A stretch of 33,309 bases of DNA, from assembly GCA_021738485.1 (NCBI GenBank), contig JAIPBX010000024.1:1-33309 (forward strand), in the 5' to 3' direction. Made by a program: the position numbers and the translations under genes. The notes beneath the pieces are model-generated. The model saw only the letters and a list, made by a program, of their open reading frames with translations. It was not told where the DNA came from and did no database searches. The stretch comes from Bacteroidales bacterium (lineage in GTDB: Bacteria > Bacteroidota > Bacteroidia > Bacteroidales > JAIPAH01). Positions 8,526 to 16,202 of the stretch are shown here, one piece after another; within the stretch, counting starts at the first letter, position 1, and every line of letters begins with the position of its first letter.

Positions 8526-8981
8526 CTATCCATTCAAAAACATATTCATCTTTGAATTCAATTTCAAAGGTTTCAAAAAGTCCATGTATTCTTCCCGGAA
8601 GGTTTTCTTTCGATGATGTTCTTTTTGATTTTCAATATATTTTATCACATCCGTCATTTGCGAATGCCCATAAGAGAATGCACCAAAACCTTCCTGCCAT
8701 TGATCACGAAAAGGTGTGAATCGCCTCTCTTTGATAAAACTGCCTGAAGATTTTTTGATTTCGCGTATGAGATCAGATAAACAACAGGATGGTTTCATCC
8801 CTATAAAGAAGTGTATGTGGTTATGCGTTCCGTTAATAGATAGCATTTTTTGCCCCTTGTTTTGGACGATACCGGTCATGTATTTATATAATTCTTCTTC
8901 CCATTCCGGGCGTATAATTGCTTTTCGGTTTTGAACGGCGAAAATCACTTGAATGTAAATTTGTGAGTATGTATTAGCCAT
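8526..8981 (-). CDS. REP-associated tyrosine transposase (RAYT, IS200-like Y1 HUH)
   Basis: This 151-residue protein has the family layout: MANTYSQIYIQVIFAV at the start, the HUH metal motif in THNHIHFF (His55 and His57), the GFGAFSYGHS block near residue 98, and the catalytic-Tyr block VIKYIENQKEHH (Tyr115). An in-frame ATG at 9080 would add 33 residues translated from the neighbouring repeat, so I use 8981. RAYTs are single-strand DNA nucleases related to IS200/IS605 TnpA; they bind and cut REP hairpins and are thought to spread them. The gene sits between composite elements B and C, with copy A beyond B, the arrangement expected for a RAYT and its cognate repeats. The catalytic residues look intact. 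No TnpB is present. Confidence 0.9.
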   Translation of the reverse strand: MANTYSQIYIQVIFAVQNRKAIIRPEWEEELYKYMTGIVQNKGQKMLSINGTHNHIHFFIGMKPSCCLSDLIREIKKSSGSFIKERRFTPFRDQWQEGFGAFSYGHSQMTDVIKYIENQKEHHRKKTFREEYMDFLKPLKLNSKMNMFLNG

Positions 8982-9044
8982 TTGTTTTTGTTTTGAGAAA
9001 TATACGAAAAAACGTAGATTATTCAATACAGCACTCGAAAAAGG

Positions 9045-9225
9045 TTCGACTCCTGCCGGAGTCGGCAGCACATAATTCAAATGATTTTTCTATACACATG
9101 TGATGCCTCCGGCATCCATTTCTTCTAAACCAAGGTTTGTTGCGGGAATCTTAAATCCCCTGGGATTTACATGTTTATAGAAAAGATGTTTCCGCACAGT
9201 TCCACCGACTCCAGCGGAGTCGAAT
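9045..9225. repeat. RAYT-associated composite multi-hairpin element, copy C
   Basis: Same plan and orientation as A and B, on the other side of the RAYT gene: CGACTCC-tgcc-GGAGTCG (9047-9064); arm TTTCTATACACATGT (9087-9101); GATGCC-tcc-GGCATC (9102-9116, perfect); an extra AAACC-aa-GGTTT (9127-9138); TAAATCCC-ct-GGGATTTA (9152-9169); arm ACATGTTTATAGAAA (9169-9183); and CGACTCC-agc-GGAGTCG (9206-9222). The element ends immediately before the LytTR regulator frame. Confidence 0.87.
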
Positions 9226-10041
9226 ATGTTGAACTCCCCTTGTTTTAGGTTGAAAAAAAAATCCCTAACTTTACATCAAAACCAATATTCATTATCCATA
9301 AATGCCACTATCACCGCGATAATTGTTGATGATGAACAGGATTCACGGGAAAGCATCCAAAGCATGTTGCAAGAGGCTGCTCCCGGGGTAAAGGTTGTGG
9401 CTAATGTGGATAGTGCAAAGAGTGGATTGGAAGCCCTGCTGGATCACCAGCCGGATTTGGTTTTTTTGGATGTGCAGATGCCGGAGCATGACGGGTTTTG
9501 GCTGGCCGAAAGGATGAAAGGGATTAAACATCAAAGCAGGATTGTTTTCGTTACAGCTTATGACGAGTATGCCATTGAAGCATTTAAATACTCAGCGTTT
9601 GATTTTTTGACTAAGCCCGTGGCTCCTGAGCGTATGAAGCAAGTCATTGATCGGTTTAACAACGAGAATGATCAGGAAGATCTCCATAAGAAACTCGAAA
9701 ACCTTACTTATTACCTTAATCGTAGCAAGCTTAAGTTCAATACTCATGATGGGTTTATTATTGTCAGGGCCGAAGAAATAGTATTTTGCAAGGCAGACAG
9801 AAATTATTCTGAGATTAACATGGCCTCCGGTGAGAAGTATCTGATATGCTCTTCCTTGCTTAGCCTTGAAGCGGAGCTAAAGCCTTTTTCATTTATCCGG
9901 ATAAGCCGCTCCCATTTGATCAACATTGACTACCTTGAAAAGTATTATCGCAATTCGAAACAAGTAGTATTAAGCAGCGATAATGTGAGCGTTACACTTA
10001 AAGCATCTGCCTCAGGTGTTAAGAGATTGATGGAAATTTAG
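9226..10041 (+). CDS. LytTR-family response regulator (start uncertain)
   Basis: A receiver domain (ITAIIVDDEQDS acidic pocket; phosphoacceptor Asp in LVFLDVQMP; TAYDEYA; conserved Lys in LTKPV) is followed by a LytTR DNA-binding domain (VRAEEIVFCKADRNYSEI, ...FIRISRSHLINIDYL). These regulators are usual partners of LytS-type kinases such as the one at 1723-3831. The only in-frame ATG is at 9226, four bases after repeat copy C. It would add ~27 atypical residues and lies upstream of a promoter-like sequence (TTG 9240-9242, TAACTTTA 9266-9273). The expected start is near 9300, where an ATG exists but is out of frame by one base. So either a non-standard start is used, the long form is made, or a one-base loss damaged the start. 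Confidence 0.82.
   Translation: MLNSPCFRLKKKSLTLHQNQYSLSINATITAIIVDDEQDSRESIQSMLQEAAPGVKVVANVDSAKSGLEALLDHQPDLVFLDVQMPEHDGFWLAERMKGIKHQSRIVFVTAYDEYAIEAFKYSAFDFLTKPVAPERMKQVIDRFNNENDQEDLHKKLENLTYYLNRSKLKFNTHDGFIIVRAEEIVFCKADRNYSEINMASGEKYLICSSLLSLEAELKPFSFIRISRSHLINIDYLEKYYRNSKQVVLSSDNVSVTLKASASGVKRLMEI
9240..9273 (+). promoter_or_regulatory. possible promoter for the LytTR regulator
   Basis: TTG (9240-9242) is followed after 23 nt by TAACTTTA (9266-9273), which matches 7 of 8 positions of the Bacteroidota -7 element. If real, transcription would begin near 9280, inside the long version of the reading frame, arguing against the ATG at 9226. Confidence 0.4.
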
Positions 10042-10076
10042 ACTTAAACAAATTTTTTCATTGAAAACAAAAAGAA

Positions 10077-10140
10077 CGGAACTACAAACCTACAAACTTA
10101 AAAACTTAAAAACCTACAAACTTACAAACCTACAAACTCA
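10077..10140. repeat. degenerate tandem repeat (CTACAAACTTA-like units)
   Basis: Six or so imperfect units of the type CCTACAAACTTA/AAAACTTA follow one another between the convergent LytTR and phosphatase genes. No stem is formed. It looks like simple-sequence drift. Confidence 0.55.
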
Positions 10141-11328
10141 AATATACCTTATCTTCACTTCTTTCAGAAAATTCTCTTCCAGCAAGGCAGCAATTCTTTT
10201 TACCACCGTTCGCCGGATTTCGAGATCCACAGGCAGGTTAGGATCCTGGTGAGCGATATTAATGCGGGTTCCGATTATCAAATGTATTTCGTCGCTCTCG
10301 AGCAACAACTTTACAATGGAATCGGCCGGACCTTTACCCAAATCTGTTTTGTTACTGTAATTTTTCAGAATATCGGTTACTTTACTAAGGGTGAGTATCC
10401 CTTCAGTCACCAAGTCAATGCCATCCATATAAGAAATCGGCGGCAGATTCGGATCGTGGAATTCAAAGCTGTCCGTAATCTTTTTATCCAGTTCTCTTGA
10501 AATAATATCGGCCGTAGTAGCCCCGCTGATAACTATTTTACCGTCAAAATCCCTTACTTCTGAAGCGAGTTTCGGGTCTTTATCTTTCTCATAGGGAGGT
10601 CCCGTACAAAGCAACAAACGCCTGGGGCGCCTGAAATAGATAACAGCACAACTGGTATCGTCCTTCGATTTATATTGATCGTTTTTGTGAGCTATGTTCA
10701 CAACCTTCCTGGCCAGCAATTCCGCCGACATTTCGGGCTCATTAGATACAAGCTGCTGAGCAAAGGCCTTTAGGTTATCTTCTCCCCATCCAAAAGGGTA
10801 AGTGCCCATACCAAGGCCGCTTTGGGTGATCCCGTCGCTGGTTAAAACGATGCGATCTTCCTGCCTGGGATAAAAACTGTAGCTGCGCAACTGCTTATCT
10901 TTATGTTTTTCCGTCTTAAGGGTGATGTATTCCCACTGAATATCCAGCAGCTTATCCCCTCTGAGAATGAACGTCTCCGGGTTATCAAACTCTAGAATTC
11001 GGGTTTTATCATCTTCTTCGATATCCACAATACTAAAAGTGGCATAGCTGATCTTCCGCTCACTATCGATAGGCAACGTATTCATGATGATTTCGGCAAT
11101 ACGCTCGATATCTTTGTGTTCCTGGGTAAAGTTCAACGCCATTGTGGCTGTAAGCGTAGCCAGGATATTTGCTTTCACTCCATGGCCCAGTCCATCGGAT
11201 AATACGACAATTGTCCGCTTTTCCTCCTTAATACGCCTGGTAAAAAAGACATCCCCACAGATGCGCTCGCCTTCATGATTCTTTGATTCATGCTTTACTT
11301 CAATATAGGGAAATTCGTTGCTGGTCAC
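10138..11328 (-). CDS. PP2C/SpoIIE-type protein phosphatase linked to a sensory hydrogenase
   Basis: The N-terminal ~240 residues show PP2C/SpoIIE motifs: GD at residues 25-26, VVLSDGLGHG (Asp45) and LTSDGITQSG for the metal-binding aspartates, and DDTSCAVIYF near residue 235. The remaining ~150 residues (from CTGPPYEKDKD) have no domain I recognise; the ISGATTADIISREL segment could be a ligand or partner-binding part. The start codon overlaps the stop of the upstream hydrogenase-like gene by four bases (ATGA), so the two are translationally coupled. Such phosphatases occur beside group C sensory [FeFe] hydrogenases, and the likely job is to dephosphorylate a regulator according to the state of that sensor. 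The target is unknown; none of the kinases here is a Ser/Thr kinase. Confidence 0.82.
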   Translation of the reverse strand: MTSNEFPYIEVKHESKNHEGERICGDVFFTRRIKEEKRTIVVLSDGLGHGVKANILATLTATMALNFTQEHKDIERIAEIIMNTLPIDSERKISYATFSIVDIEEDDKTRILEFDNPETFILRGDKLLDIQWEYITLKTEKHKDKQLRSYSFYPRQEDRIVLTSDGITQSGLGMGTYPFGWGEDNLKAFAQQLVSNEPEMSAELLARKVVNIAHKNDQYKSKDDTSCAVIYFRRPRRLLLCTGPPYEKDKDPKLASEVRDFDGKIVISGATTADIISRELDKKITDSFEFHDPNLPPISYMDGIDLVTEGILTLSKVTDILKNYSNKTDLGKGPADSIVKLLLESDEIHLIIGTRINIAHQDPNLPVDLEIRRTVVKRIAALLEENFLKEVKIRYI

Positions 11329-13199
11329 TTTTTATCCCCTTTTTTATAGGATTCGATAATGGAATTGAGCATCTGCTCCGTTTTCGAAGCTCCTTCTCCA
11401 AGAATATATCCGATTTGCTGAACAAGCTCCAGGTTTTGATCAATGACTTCCGTCACCCTGTTAATCACTTCTTCCTTGCGCACTTCAGGCTCCTGCAGGT
11501 CACGAATCACGGCCCCGACCATTTTATGCTTTTTAATGGTAAAGATATTCACATTCAGGAAAGAGTCATTGAAATGTACATCACGGTTGTGAATAGCTTC
11601 ATCGTTGTTCAGCACATAAGAAAACAGGTTATAAAACTGGTAGGGCAGCAGCGACTTAAGATCCGCTCCCACAAGTCCCGGAATAATTTCATTGATTTCG
11701 GCTGCATCCGGCCCCATAAGATTGATAAACCGCTTATTGGACTGCACGATTTTTAGCTTGTTGTTGACCACTACCACTCCGGCTGAAAGCTCCTGCAAAA
11801 CAGCGGAAGTCGTTTTAAGTGATTCCTGGCTCTTTTGTTGTTCCTCGCGGGCCTTTTTCTCCGATTCCTTCAACGCCTGCTGAGTTTCGGAAAGCTTCTC
11901 GTTGGTTTTTTTGAGCGTTTTAATGTAATCCTTTTGATTTTTCATGGAATGATGAATACACATATCCGTTTTGGCGATGCCATTAGCCACCGACTCGGCA
12001 AGTTCATGGCAGGACTTATAGCCACAGGCACCACAGCTCAGGTTAAATTTCTCATCCCCCTTGCCAAGCAACTTCAACACCTCCTGCACCTTCTCCCGGG
12101 GTGGATTGGGCAACCGTTGGTCGTTGGCCTGGAATTGCCTCGAATAATCCAGGTCGGTAAATTCGGCCATATCCTTTTCCCACTTTTGCAAATCGAAATC
12201 CTTTAATCTTTTGCGGGCATAGGCGGTAACCAGCGACCGCCTGTAAATAGGGTCTCCGTGAGGTGAAGTACCGGGCCCCATCATACATCCCTGGCAATAA
12301 TAAAGATTAAAATGATGGCGTATTTGATTAATAGAGGTAGAAAACGTTTCTACTGCGTTAAGGGCAGGCTCCCCTCCATCCACGGTGAGCTCCTGGGTGG
12401 TGAGCATATCATCATCAATACCTGCAATATCCTTAAAAGCCTTACTGATGGGATATAGCGACCCCTTATACCCTATGGGATCATCAAAATCGGAGAAATG
12501 GACCTGCTTTTCATCAACCCCGTACTCTTTAAAAAGCTGGCGAAGTTCGGGAAATGTAATCACCGAATCTATTTGGCCGTCATCGCTATATCTTTTGGCA
12601 TCTTCCTTCGCATCAATACAAGGGCCTATAAACACTACCTTCAGATTCTCTCCGTAGCGCTTCCTGACAACTTTGGCAGTAGCTACCATCGGCGAAATAA
12701 TAGGGGCTACATTGCTTAAAAGCTCCGGTTTATATTTTTCCACATACTCAAAAATTGCCGGGCAATTGGCCGTTATGTAATACTTACCCGGCTCTTTATC
12801 CATTAGCTCCTTGTATTTCCTGGCTACCAAATCCATCCCAAATGAAGCCTCATTGACATAAACAAAACCCAGCGCGCGTATCATCTCAACAAACTTCCGG
12901 TAATCGGTGATATCCTCAAATTCGCCCGAAATACTCGGGTCCACAACGGCGGCAGTTTTATAATTCTTTAGCAAAGATTTGGTAGCCGTTTTATTATCGC
13001 AGTAAACAATAGCTCCGGGAGTGCATGCATCAAGGCAGTCTCCGCAACCTATGCACCGTTCCGAATCAACTCTTGGATATTCCTGGTTTACCTTAAGCGT
13101 AATGGCTTTCACCGGACACGCTCTCACGCAGGCATAGCATACCTCACATTTGGATGGAATAATTTTTACCAGCGGTTCATTCTCTTTCGTTTTACTCAT
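11325..13199 (-). CDS. HydS-like sensory [FeFe]-hydrogenase homologue with C-terminal PAS-like domain
   Basis: Domains in order: two [4Fe-4S] ferredoxin motifs (Cys18-28 and 49-59); an H-domain; a four-Cys FeS domain of the RnfB/CODH type (PF04060-like, Cys389, 392, 397 and 414); a coiled coil (about 420-465); a PAS-like domain (about 466-570); and a helical tail. The H-domain has diverged: L1 is TANCPA (Cys146, with Asn in place of the proton-relay Cys), L2 is GPCIDAKED (Cys194) and L3 is YCQGCMMGPG (Cys302, Cys305), where the usual CxxxC has become CxxC with Tyr301 in the canonical place. This design is that of group C (HydS) sensory hydrogenases. It follows the small ferredoxin gene by 16 nt, with a good AAAGGAG ribosome site, and overlaps the phosphatase gene. 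Probably a cytoplasmic redox or H2 sensor acting through its PAS and coiled coil. Confidence 0.88.
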   Translation of the reverse strand: MSKTKENEPLVKIIPSKCEVCYACVRACPVKAITLKVNQEYPRVDSERCIGCGDCLDACTPGAIVYCDNKTATKSLLKNYKTAAVVDPSISGEFEDITDYRKFVEMIRALGFVYVNEASFGMDLVARKYKELMDKEPGKYYITANCPAIFEYVEKYKPELLSNVAPIISPMVATAKVVRKRYGENLKVVFIGPCIDAKEDAKRYSDDGQIDSVITFPELRQLFKEYGVDEKQVHFSDFDDPIGYKGSLYPISKAFKDIAGIDDDMLTTQELTVDGGEPALNAVETFSTSINQIRHHFNLYYCQGCMMGPGTSPHGDPIYRRSLVTAYARKRLKDFDLQKWEKDMAEFTDLDYSRQFQANDQRLPNPPREKVQEVLKLLGKGDEKFNLSCGACGYKSCHELAESVANGIAKTDMCIHHSMKNQKDYIKTLKKTNEKLSETQQALKESEKKAREEQQKSQESLKTTSAVLQELSAGVVVVNNKLKIVQSNKRFINLMGPDAAEINEIIPGLVGADLKSLLPYQFYNLFSYVLNNDEAIHNRDVHFNDSFLNVNIFTIKKHKMVGAVIRDLQEPEVRKEEVINRVTEVIDQNLELVQQIGYILGEGASKTEQMLNSIIESYKKGDKK

Positions 13200-13215
13200 C
13201 CCTCACTCCTTTCAA

Positions 13216-13467
13216 TTACTTTCCCGAAAAATATTCTTCCAGGATAGCTATGGCCTTCTCCCGGGTCATATGTTCATAAATCTCGTCATTGATTTTCATC
13301 ACCGGGCCCTTTTCGCAATGGTCGAAACAATGCGCCCCGTGAAAATATACTTTATCCTCCAGGGAATGCGATTTCAAAAACTCACTAATGGCATGCAAGG
13401 TCTTCTTGTTTCCTCTTGAAAAACAAGAACTCCCGAGACAAATCACTATTTCATGGGTTGAATTCAT
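13216..13467 (-). CDS. thioredoxin-like [2Fe-2S] ferredoxin
   Basis: This 83-residue protein has the four-cysteine pattern of the thioredoxin-like ferredoxin fold found in NuoE/HydC C-termini: Cys10-x4-Cys15 and Cys47-x3-Cys51. It lacks the N-terminal helical domain of full NuoE, so it is a free-standing electron carrier or a small subunit. As first gene of the leftward operon it probably delivers electrons to the HydS-like protein encoded next. The ATG at 13467 is the only reasonable start; a -7-like element on the minus strand ends 10 nt upstream, which implies a very short leader. Confidence 0.85.
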   Translation of the reverse strand: MNSTHEIVICLGSSCFSRGNKKTLHAISEFLKSHSLEDKVYFHGAHCFDHCEKGPVMKINDEIYEHMTREKAIAILEEYFSGK

Positions 13468-13477
13468 ATTATTACAT

Positions 13478-13485
13478 CAAAAGTA
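13478..13485 (-). promoter_or_regulatory. Bacteroidota -7 element for the leftward sensor operon (TACTTTTG)
   Basis: The minus strand reads TACTTTTG, matching TAnnTTTG. The Rex-like palindrome at 13513-13530 lies 27 nt upstream of it, over the expected -33 region. No clear -33 TTG is seen. The resulting leader would be only a few bases long. Confidence 0.45.
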
Positions 13486-13512
13486 ATAAAAGTCCTAAGC
13501 ACTACCATTAAA

Positions 13513-13530
13513 TTGTTATTTTATTAACAA
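13513..13530. promoter_or_regulatory. Rex operator-like palindrome 1
   Basis: TTGTTATTTTATTAACAA matches the TTGTTAANNNNTTAACAA-type Rex consensus, with both TTGTTA and TAACAA half-sites perfect and one weak inner position. It lies 46 nt upstream of the leftward sensor operon. Rex itself is encoded at 21486-22118. Strand-neutral by symmetry. Confidence 0.68.
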
Positions 13531-13578
13531 GGATAAATATTTTATTACCCCTTCACAAATTATTGATTCATAATCTGA

Positions 13579-13595
13579 TATATTTTCAAAATATA
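13579..13595. promoter_or_regulatory. perfect AT-rich palindrome in the divergent control region
   Basis: TATATTTT-c-AAAATATA is a perfect 8-1-8 palindrome about midway between the two divergent genes. AT-rich palindromes arise easily by chance, so a protein site is only possible. Confidence 0.3.
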
Positions 13596-13630
13596 AGGTT
13601 TTTATTTAAAACGTATATAAATTAATCCAT

Positions 13631-13652
13631 AGATAAGTTACTCTTCTTATCT
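13631..13652. promoter_or_regulatory. inverted repeat AGATAAG-N8-CTTATCT
   Basis: A 7-bp perfect inverted repeat with 8-nt spacing (22 bp in total, about two helix turns) in the hydrogenase control region. The geometry fits a dimeric regulator, perhaps one answering to the kinases in the operon; no such DNA-binding regulator is encoded beside it. Confidence 0.35.
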
Positions 13653-13731
13653 AAATAATCATTTTATATTCTGTAAAACAATTTTTTATAAAAATAATGC
13701 GTATTTAATACTTCATGTTAAATTCATAACA

Positions 13732-13749
13732 ATGTTATTTTTGTAACAA
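13732..13749. promoter_or_regulatory. Rex operator-like palindrome 2 (hydCBA promoter)
   Basis: ATGTTATTTTTGTAACAA has TGTTA-N6-TAACA half-sites, 11 of 12 outer positions matching TTGTTA-N6-TAACAA. It covers the TTG at 13741-13743 that serves as a candidate -33 element for the hydC promoter, so Rex binding would block RNA polymerase. Confidence 0.68.
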
Positions 13750-13774
13750 AAAAGGCGGGTAATTTTTACCTTTG
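13741..13774 (+). promoter_or_regulatory. promoter of the hydCBA operon
   Basis: TTG (13741-13743), 23-nt spacer, TACCTTTG (13767-13774), a perfect TAnnTTTG -7 element. Predicted transcription start near 13781, just upstream of the hydC ATG. The -33 element overlaps Rex-like palindrome 2. The spacer is at the long end of the usual range. Confidence 0.6.
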
Positions 13775-13789
13775 TAAGAGTTAAGATCT

Positions 13790-14263
13790 ATGAAAATGGA
13801 GGATAAAATAAAGAAAATTTTGGCAGACTATCGGCATGCAGGACGGGAAGACCTCATCCCGGTTCTTCAGATGATCCAGGATCAGTTCGATTATCTTCCT
13901 GAAGAAGCCATCACAGAGCTGAGTAAGGAATTTGCTTTACCTCCGAGTAAGATATACAGCATTGCCACTTTTTACAACCAGTTTCGCTTTACTTCCAAAG
14001 GTAAATATCACATAAAAGTTTGCAACGGGACAGCATGCCACATATATGGTTCCGAAGAAATATTGAGGGAAATTGAAAAGCAACTAGCTATCAACCCCGG
14101 CGAAAAAACCAACGATGGTATGTTTAGCCTGGAAGCTGCTCCCTGCATAGGGGCATGCGGTCTTTCACCCGTTGTAAGAATCAATTCCGATTACTACAAA
14201 AACACCACCGCAGGAGAAATCAAAGAGGCCTTGCAATCGTACCGCAATAATGAAGAACAATGA
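13790..14263 (+). CDS. hydC: HydC / NuoE-like [2Fe-2S] subunit of NAD-linked hydrogenase complex
   Basis: A 157-residue member of the 24-kDa (NuoE) family: an N-terminal helical region (ILADYRHAGREDLIPVLQMI...YLPEEAI) and a thioredoxin-like [2Fe-2S] domain with Cys78-x4-Cys83 and Cys119-x3-Cys123. Length and cysteine spacing fit HydC. It is the first gene of the rightward operon and overlaps hydB by four bases (ATGA), so the two are co-translated. In HydABC complexes this subunit sits next to the FMN subunit. The ATG at 13790 is used; a second ATG two codons on (13796) is equally possible. Confidence 0.92.
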   Translation: MKMEDKIKKILADYRHAGREDLIPVLQMIQDQFDYLPEEAITELSKEFALPPSKIYSIATFYNQFRFTSKGKYHIKVCNGTACHIYGSEEILREIEKQLAINPGEKTNDGMFSLEAAPCIGACGLSPVVRINSDYYKNTTAGEIKEALQSYRNNEEQ

Positions 14264-16197
14264 ACAGTGAAATCACTTCATACAACATAGTAGAACATCT
14301 GTTGCTTAGCAATTCCATCGAATTACCGGAAGATGTGGAGCGTAAGGTAAAACGATTACGCCGGGAAACGGTGGACTTTCCTGTAATTTTCGTAGGTAGC
14401 GGTACATGTGGCCGGGTAGCGGGCGCTAACGAAACTTTGGCACAGATCCGCAAATACCTTGAAGAAAATAACCAGGAAGCAGAACTGGTTGAAGTGGGTT
14501 GCATAGGCATGTGCTGGGCCGAACCCCTTGTTGATATCCAATTACCCGGGCGTCCGCGCATAAGCTATCAAAAAGTTACCCCCAAAAAAGTCACCGAAAT
14601 TCTGGATGCCACTTTTAACATCACCTACGAACCAAAATATATCCTCGGCCAATTTAAAAACCCAATCATGGAACCCTGGGAGGAACTTCCTTACATCGAA
14701 GGCCTCCCGTTCTATAAGAATCAACAACGCGTTGTTCTGGAAGACTGTGGCATACTGAATCCTGTAAGTATTGAAGAATACATGGCTCATGGCGGATACA
14801 AAACCATGGCCGACACGATCTTGCATACAACACCTGCCGGTACGCGCGATAACATTATCAAAAGCGGACTAAGAGGCCGCGGGGGCGGAGGCTTCCTTGC
14901 CGGCGAAAAGTGGCATATAGCAGCCGAAGCAGAAGGAGAGCAAAAATACCTGGTGTGCAACGCAGACGAAAGCGACCCGGGGGCTTTTATGGATCGGGCC
15001 CTCATTGAAGGGAATCCTCATCTTTTGATAGAAGGTATAGTGATTGCAGCGTATGCCATAGGCACTAGCAAATGCTATGTCTATATCCGCTCTGCTTATG
15101 AGCTGGCTATAAAGCGTCTCCGCGAAGCCATAGACGAGTGCAAAGATGCCGGCCTTTTAGGGCATAATATCCTGGATAGCGGTTTTAATATCCAAATCAA
15201 AGTCAAAAACGGGGCAGGAGCCTTCGTATGTGGTGAAGAAACGGCACTCATCAACAGCCTGGAAGGCAAACGGGGCATACCACGTCCCAAACCTCCCTAT
15301 CCGACGCAGCTAGGTCTTTTTAATAAACCTACCGTGGTGAATAACGCCGAAACTTTAGCCAATGTCCCGAAAATTCTCAAAAAAGGCGTGGAATGGTTTA
15401 CGCAACTGGGGACGGAAAAAAGTCCGGGTACAAAAGTTTTTGCTTTAGCCGGGAAGATAAATCATCCGGGGCTCATCGAAGTCCCCATGGGGACAACCTT
15501 TCGGCAGATCATCAACAACATCGCCGGAGGTATGAAAAATAACGGCTCGTTCAAAGCAGCTCAAATCGGTGGCCCTTCAGGAAGTTGCATTGCCGAAGAA
15601 AACCTGGATACAAAAATAGATTATGAATCTTTGAACGGTATTGATGCTATCATGGGGTCGGGAGGCTTGGTGGTGGCCGATGAGAATACCTGTATGGTTG
15701 ATCTGGCGCGTTTTTTTATGGATTTCCTTCAGAAGTCCTCCTGCGGCAAATGCATCCCCTGTCGCGAAGGAACACGACGGATGCTGGAAATTCTTTCCAG
15801 CATTACCCGGCGCCCACAGGATTATAATCATAGTTCGCTGGACCGGTTTAAAGGGATTATGCAACTCGAAGAACTGGGAAAAGTCATTGAAGACACTTCC
15901 CTTTGCGGATTGGGACAAACGGCTCCGAAACCGGTACTTAGCGCTCTGTATCATTTCCGTGAGGAGTTTGAAGAACATATCTTTGACAGGAAGTGCCGGG
16001 CAAATGTATGCAAAGATTTGCGCTCCTATTACATCGATGTGGAGGCCTGTAACGGGTGCACTTTATGTGCGGTAAAATGTCCTGAAGGAGCTATCATCGG
16101 AACAGCCCATCAGCCGCATTTTATCGTGGAAAACAAATGTACGGGCTGCGGGATATGCTTTGAAGTATGCAAGTTTGATGCAGTATTTTTAAAATAG
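14260..16197 (+). CDS. hydB: HydB / NuoF-like FMN- and NAD(H)-binding subunit
   Basis: Domains in order: an N-terminal thioredoxin-like [2Fe-2S] domain (Cys50; Cys81-x3-Cys85); the NuoF FMN/NADH domain, with the glycine-rich RGRGGGGFLAGEKW (205-218), NADESDPGAF (234-243) and GEETALINSLEGKRG; an SLBB region; the NuoF [4Fe-4S] motif SCGKCIPCREG (Cys495, 498, 501, with Cys549); and two C-terminal [4Fe-4S] motifs (597-607 and 627-637). This is the full architecture of HydB from trimeric NAD-dependent and electron-bifurcating [FeFe] hydrogenases, at a normal length of 645 residues. All flavin and cluster ligands I can check are present, so NAD(H) exchange with an iron-sulphur chain is well supported. 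Whether bifurcation with ferredoxin occurs cannot be read from sequence. Confidence 0.93.
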   Translation: MNSEITSYNIVEHLLLSNSIELPEDVERKVKRLRRETVDFPVIFVGSGTCGRVAGANETLAQIRKYLEENNQEAELVEVGCIGMCWAEPLVDIQLPGRPRISYQKVTPKKVTEILDATFNITYEPKYILGQFKNPIMEPWEELPYIEGLPFYKNQQRVVLEDCGILNPVSIEEYMAHGGYKTMADTILHTTPAGTRDNIIKSGLRGRGGGGFLAGEKWHIAAEAEGEQKYLVCNADESDPGAFMDRALIEGNPHLLIEGIVIAAYAIGTSKCYVYIRSAYELAIKRLREAIDECKDAGLLGHNILDSGFNIQIKVKNGAGAFVCGEETALINSLEGKRGIPRPKPPYPTQLGLFNKPTVVNNAETLANVPKILKKGVEWFTQLGTEKSPGTKVFALAGKINHPGLIEVPMGTTFRQIINNIAGGMKNNGSFKAAQIGGPSGSCIAEENLDTKIDYESLNGIDAIMGSGGLVVADENTCMVDLARFFMDFLQKSSCGKCIPCREGTRRMLEILSSITRRPQDYNHSSLDRFKGIMQLEELGKVIEDTSLCGLGQTAPKPVLSALYHFREEFEEHIFDRKCRANVCKDLRSYYIDVEACNGCTLCAVKCPEGAIIGTAHQPHFIVENKCTGCGICFEVCKFDAVFLK

Positions 16198-16202
16198 GAG
16201 GA

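Noticed and set aside
8526-8981. A complete IS200/IS605 insertion sequence
   Set aside because: No TnpB is present, and the flanking sequences are repeated composite elements on both sides rather than one left and one right end. The RAYT reading fits better.
9226-9300. The first 25 residues of the LytTR frame as a real N-terminal domain
   Set aside because: They resemble no receiver N-terminus, begin at a repeat boundary and overlap a promoter-like sequence.
10077-10140. A CRISPR-like array (repeated CTACAAACTTA units)
   Set aside because: Units are 8-12 nt, degenerate and contiguous, without spacers, and no cas genes occur.
13550-13560. A fourth Rex site (TTCACAA half-site at about 13552)
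   Set aside because: Only one half-site is present; the other half does not match.
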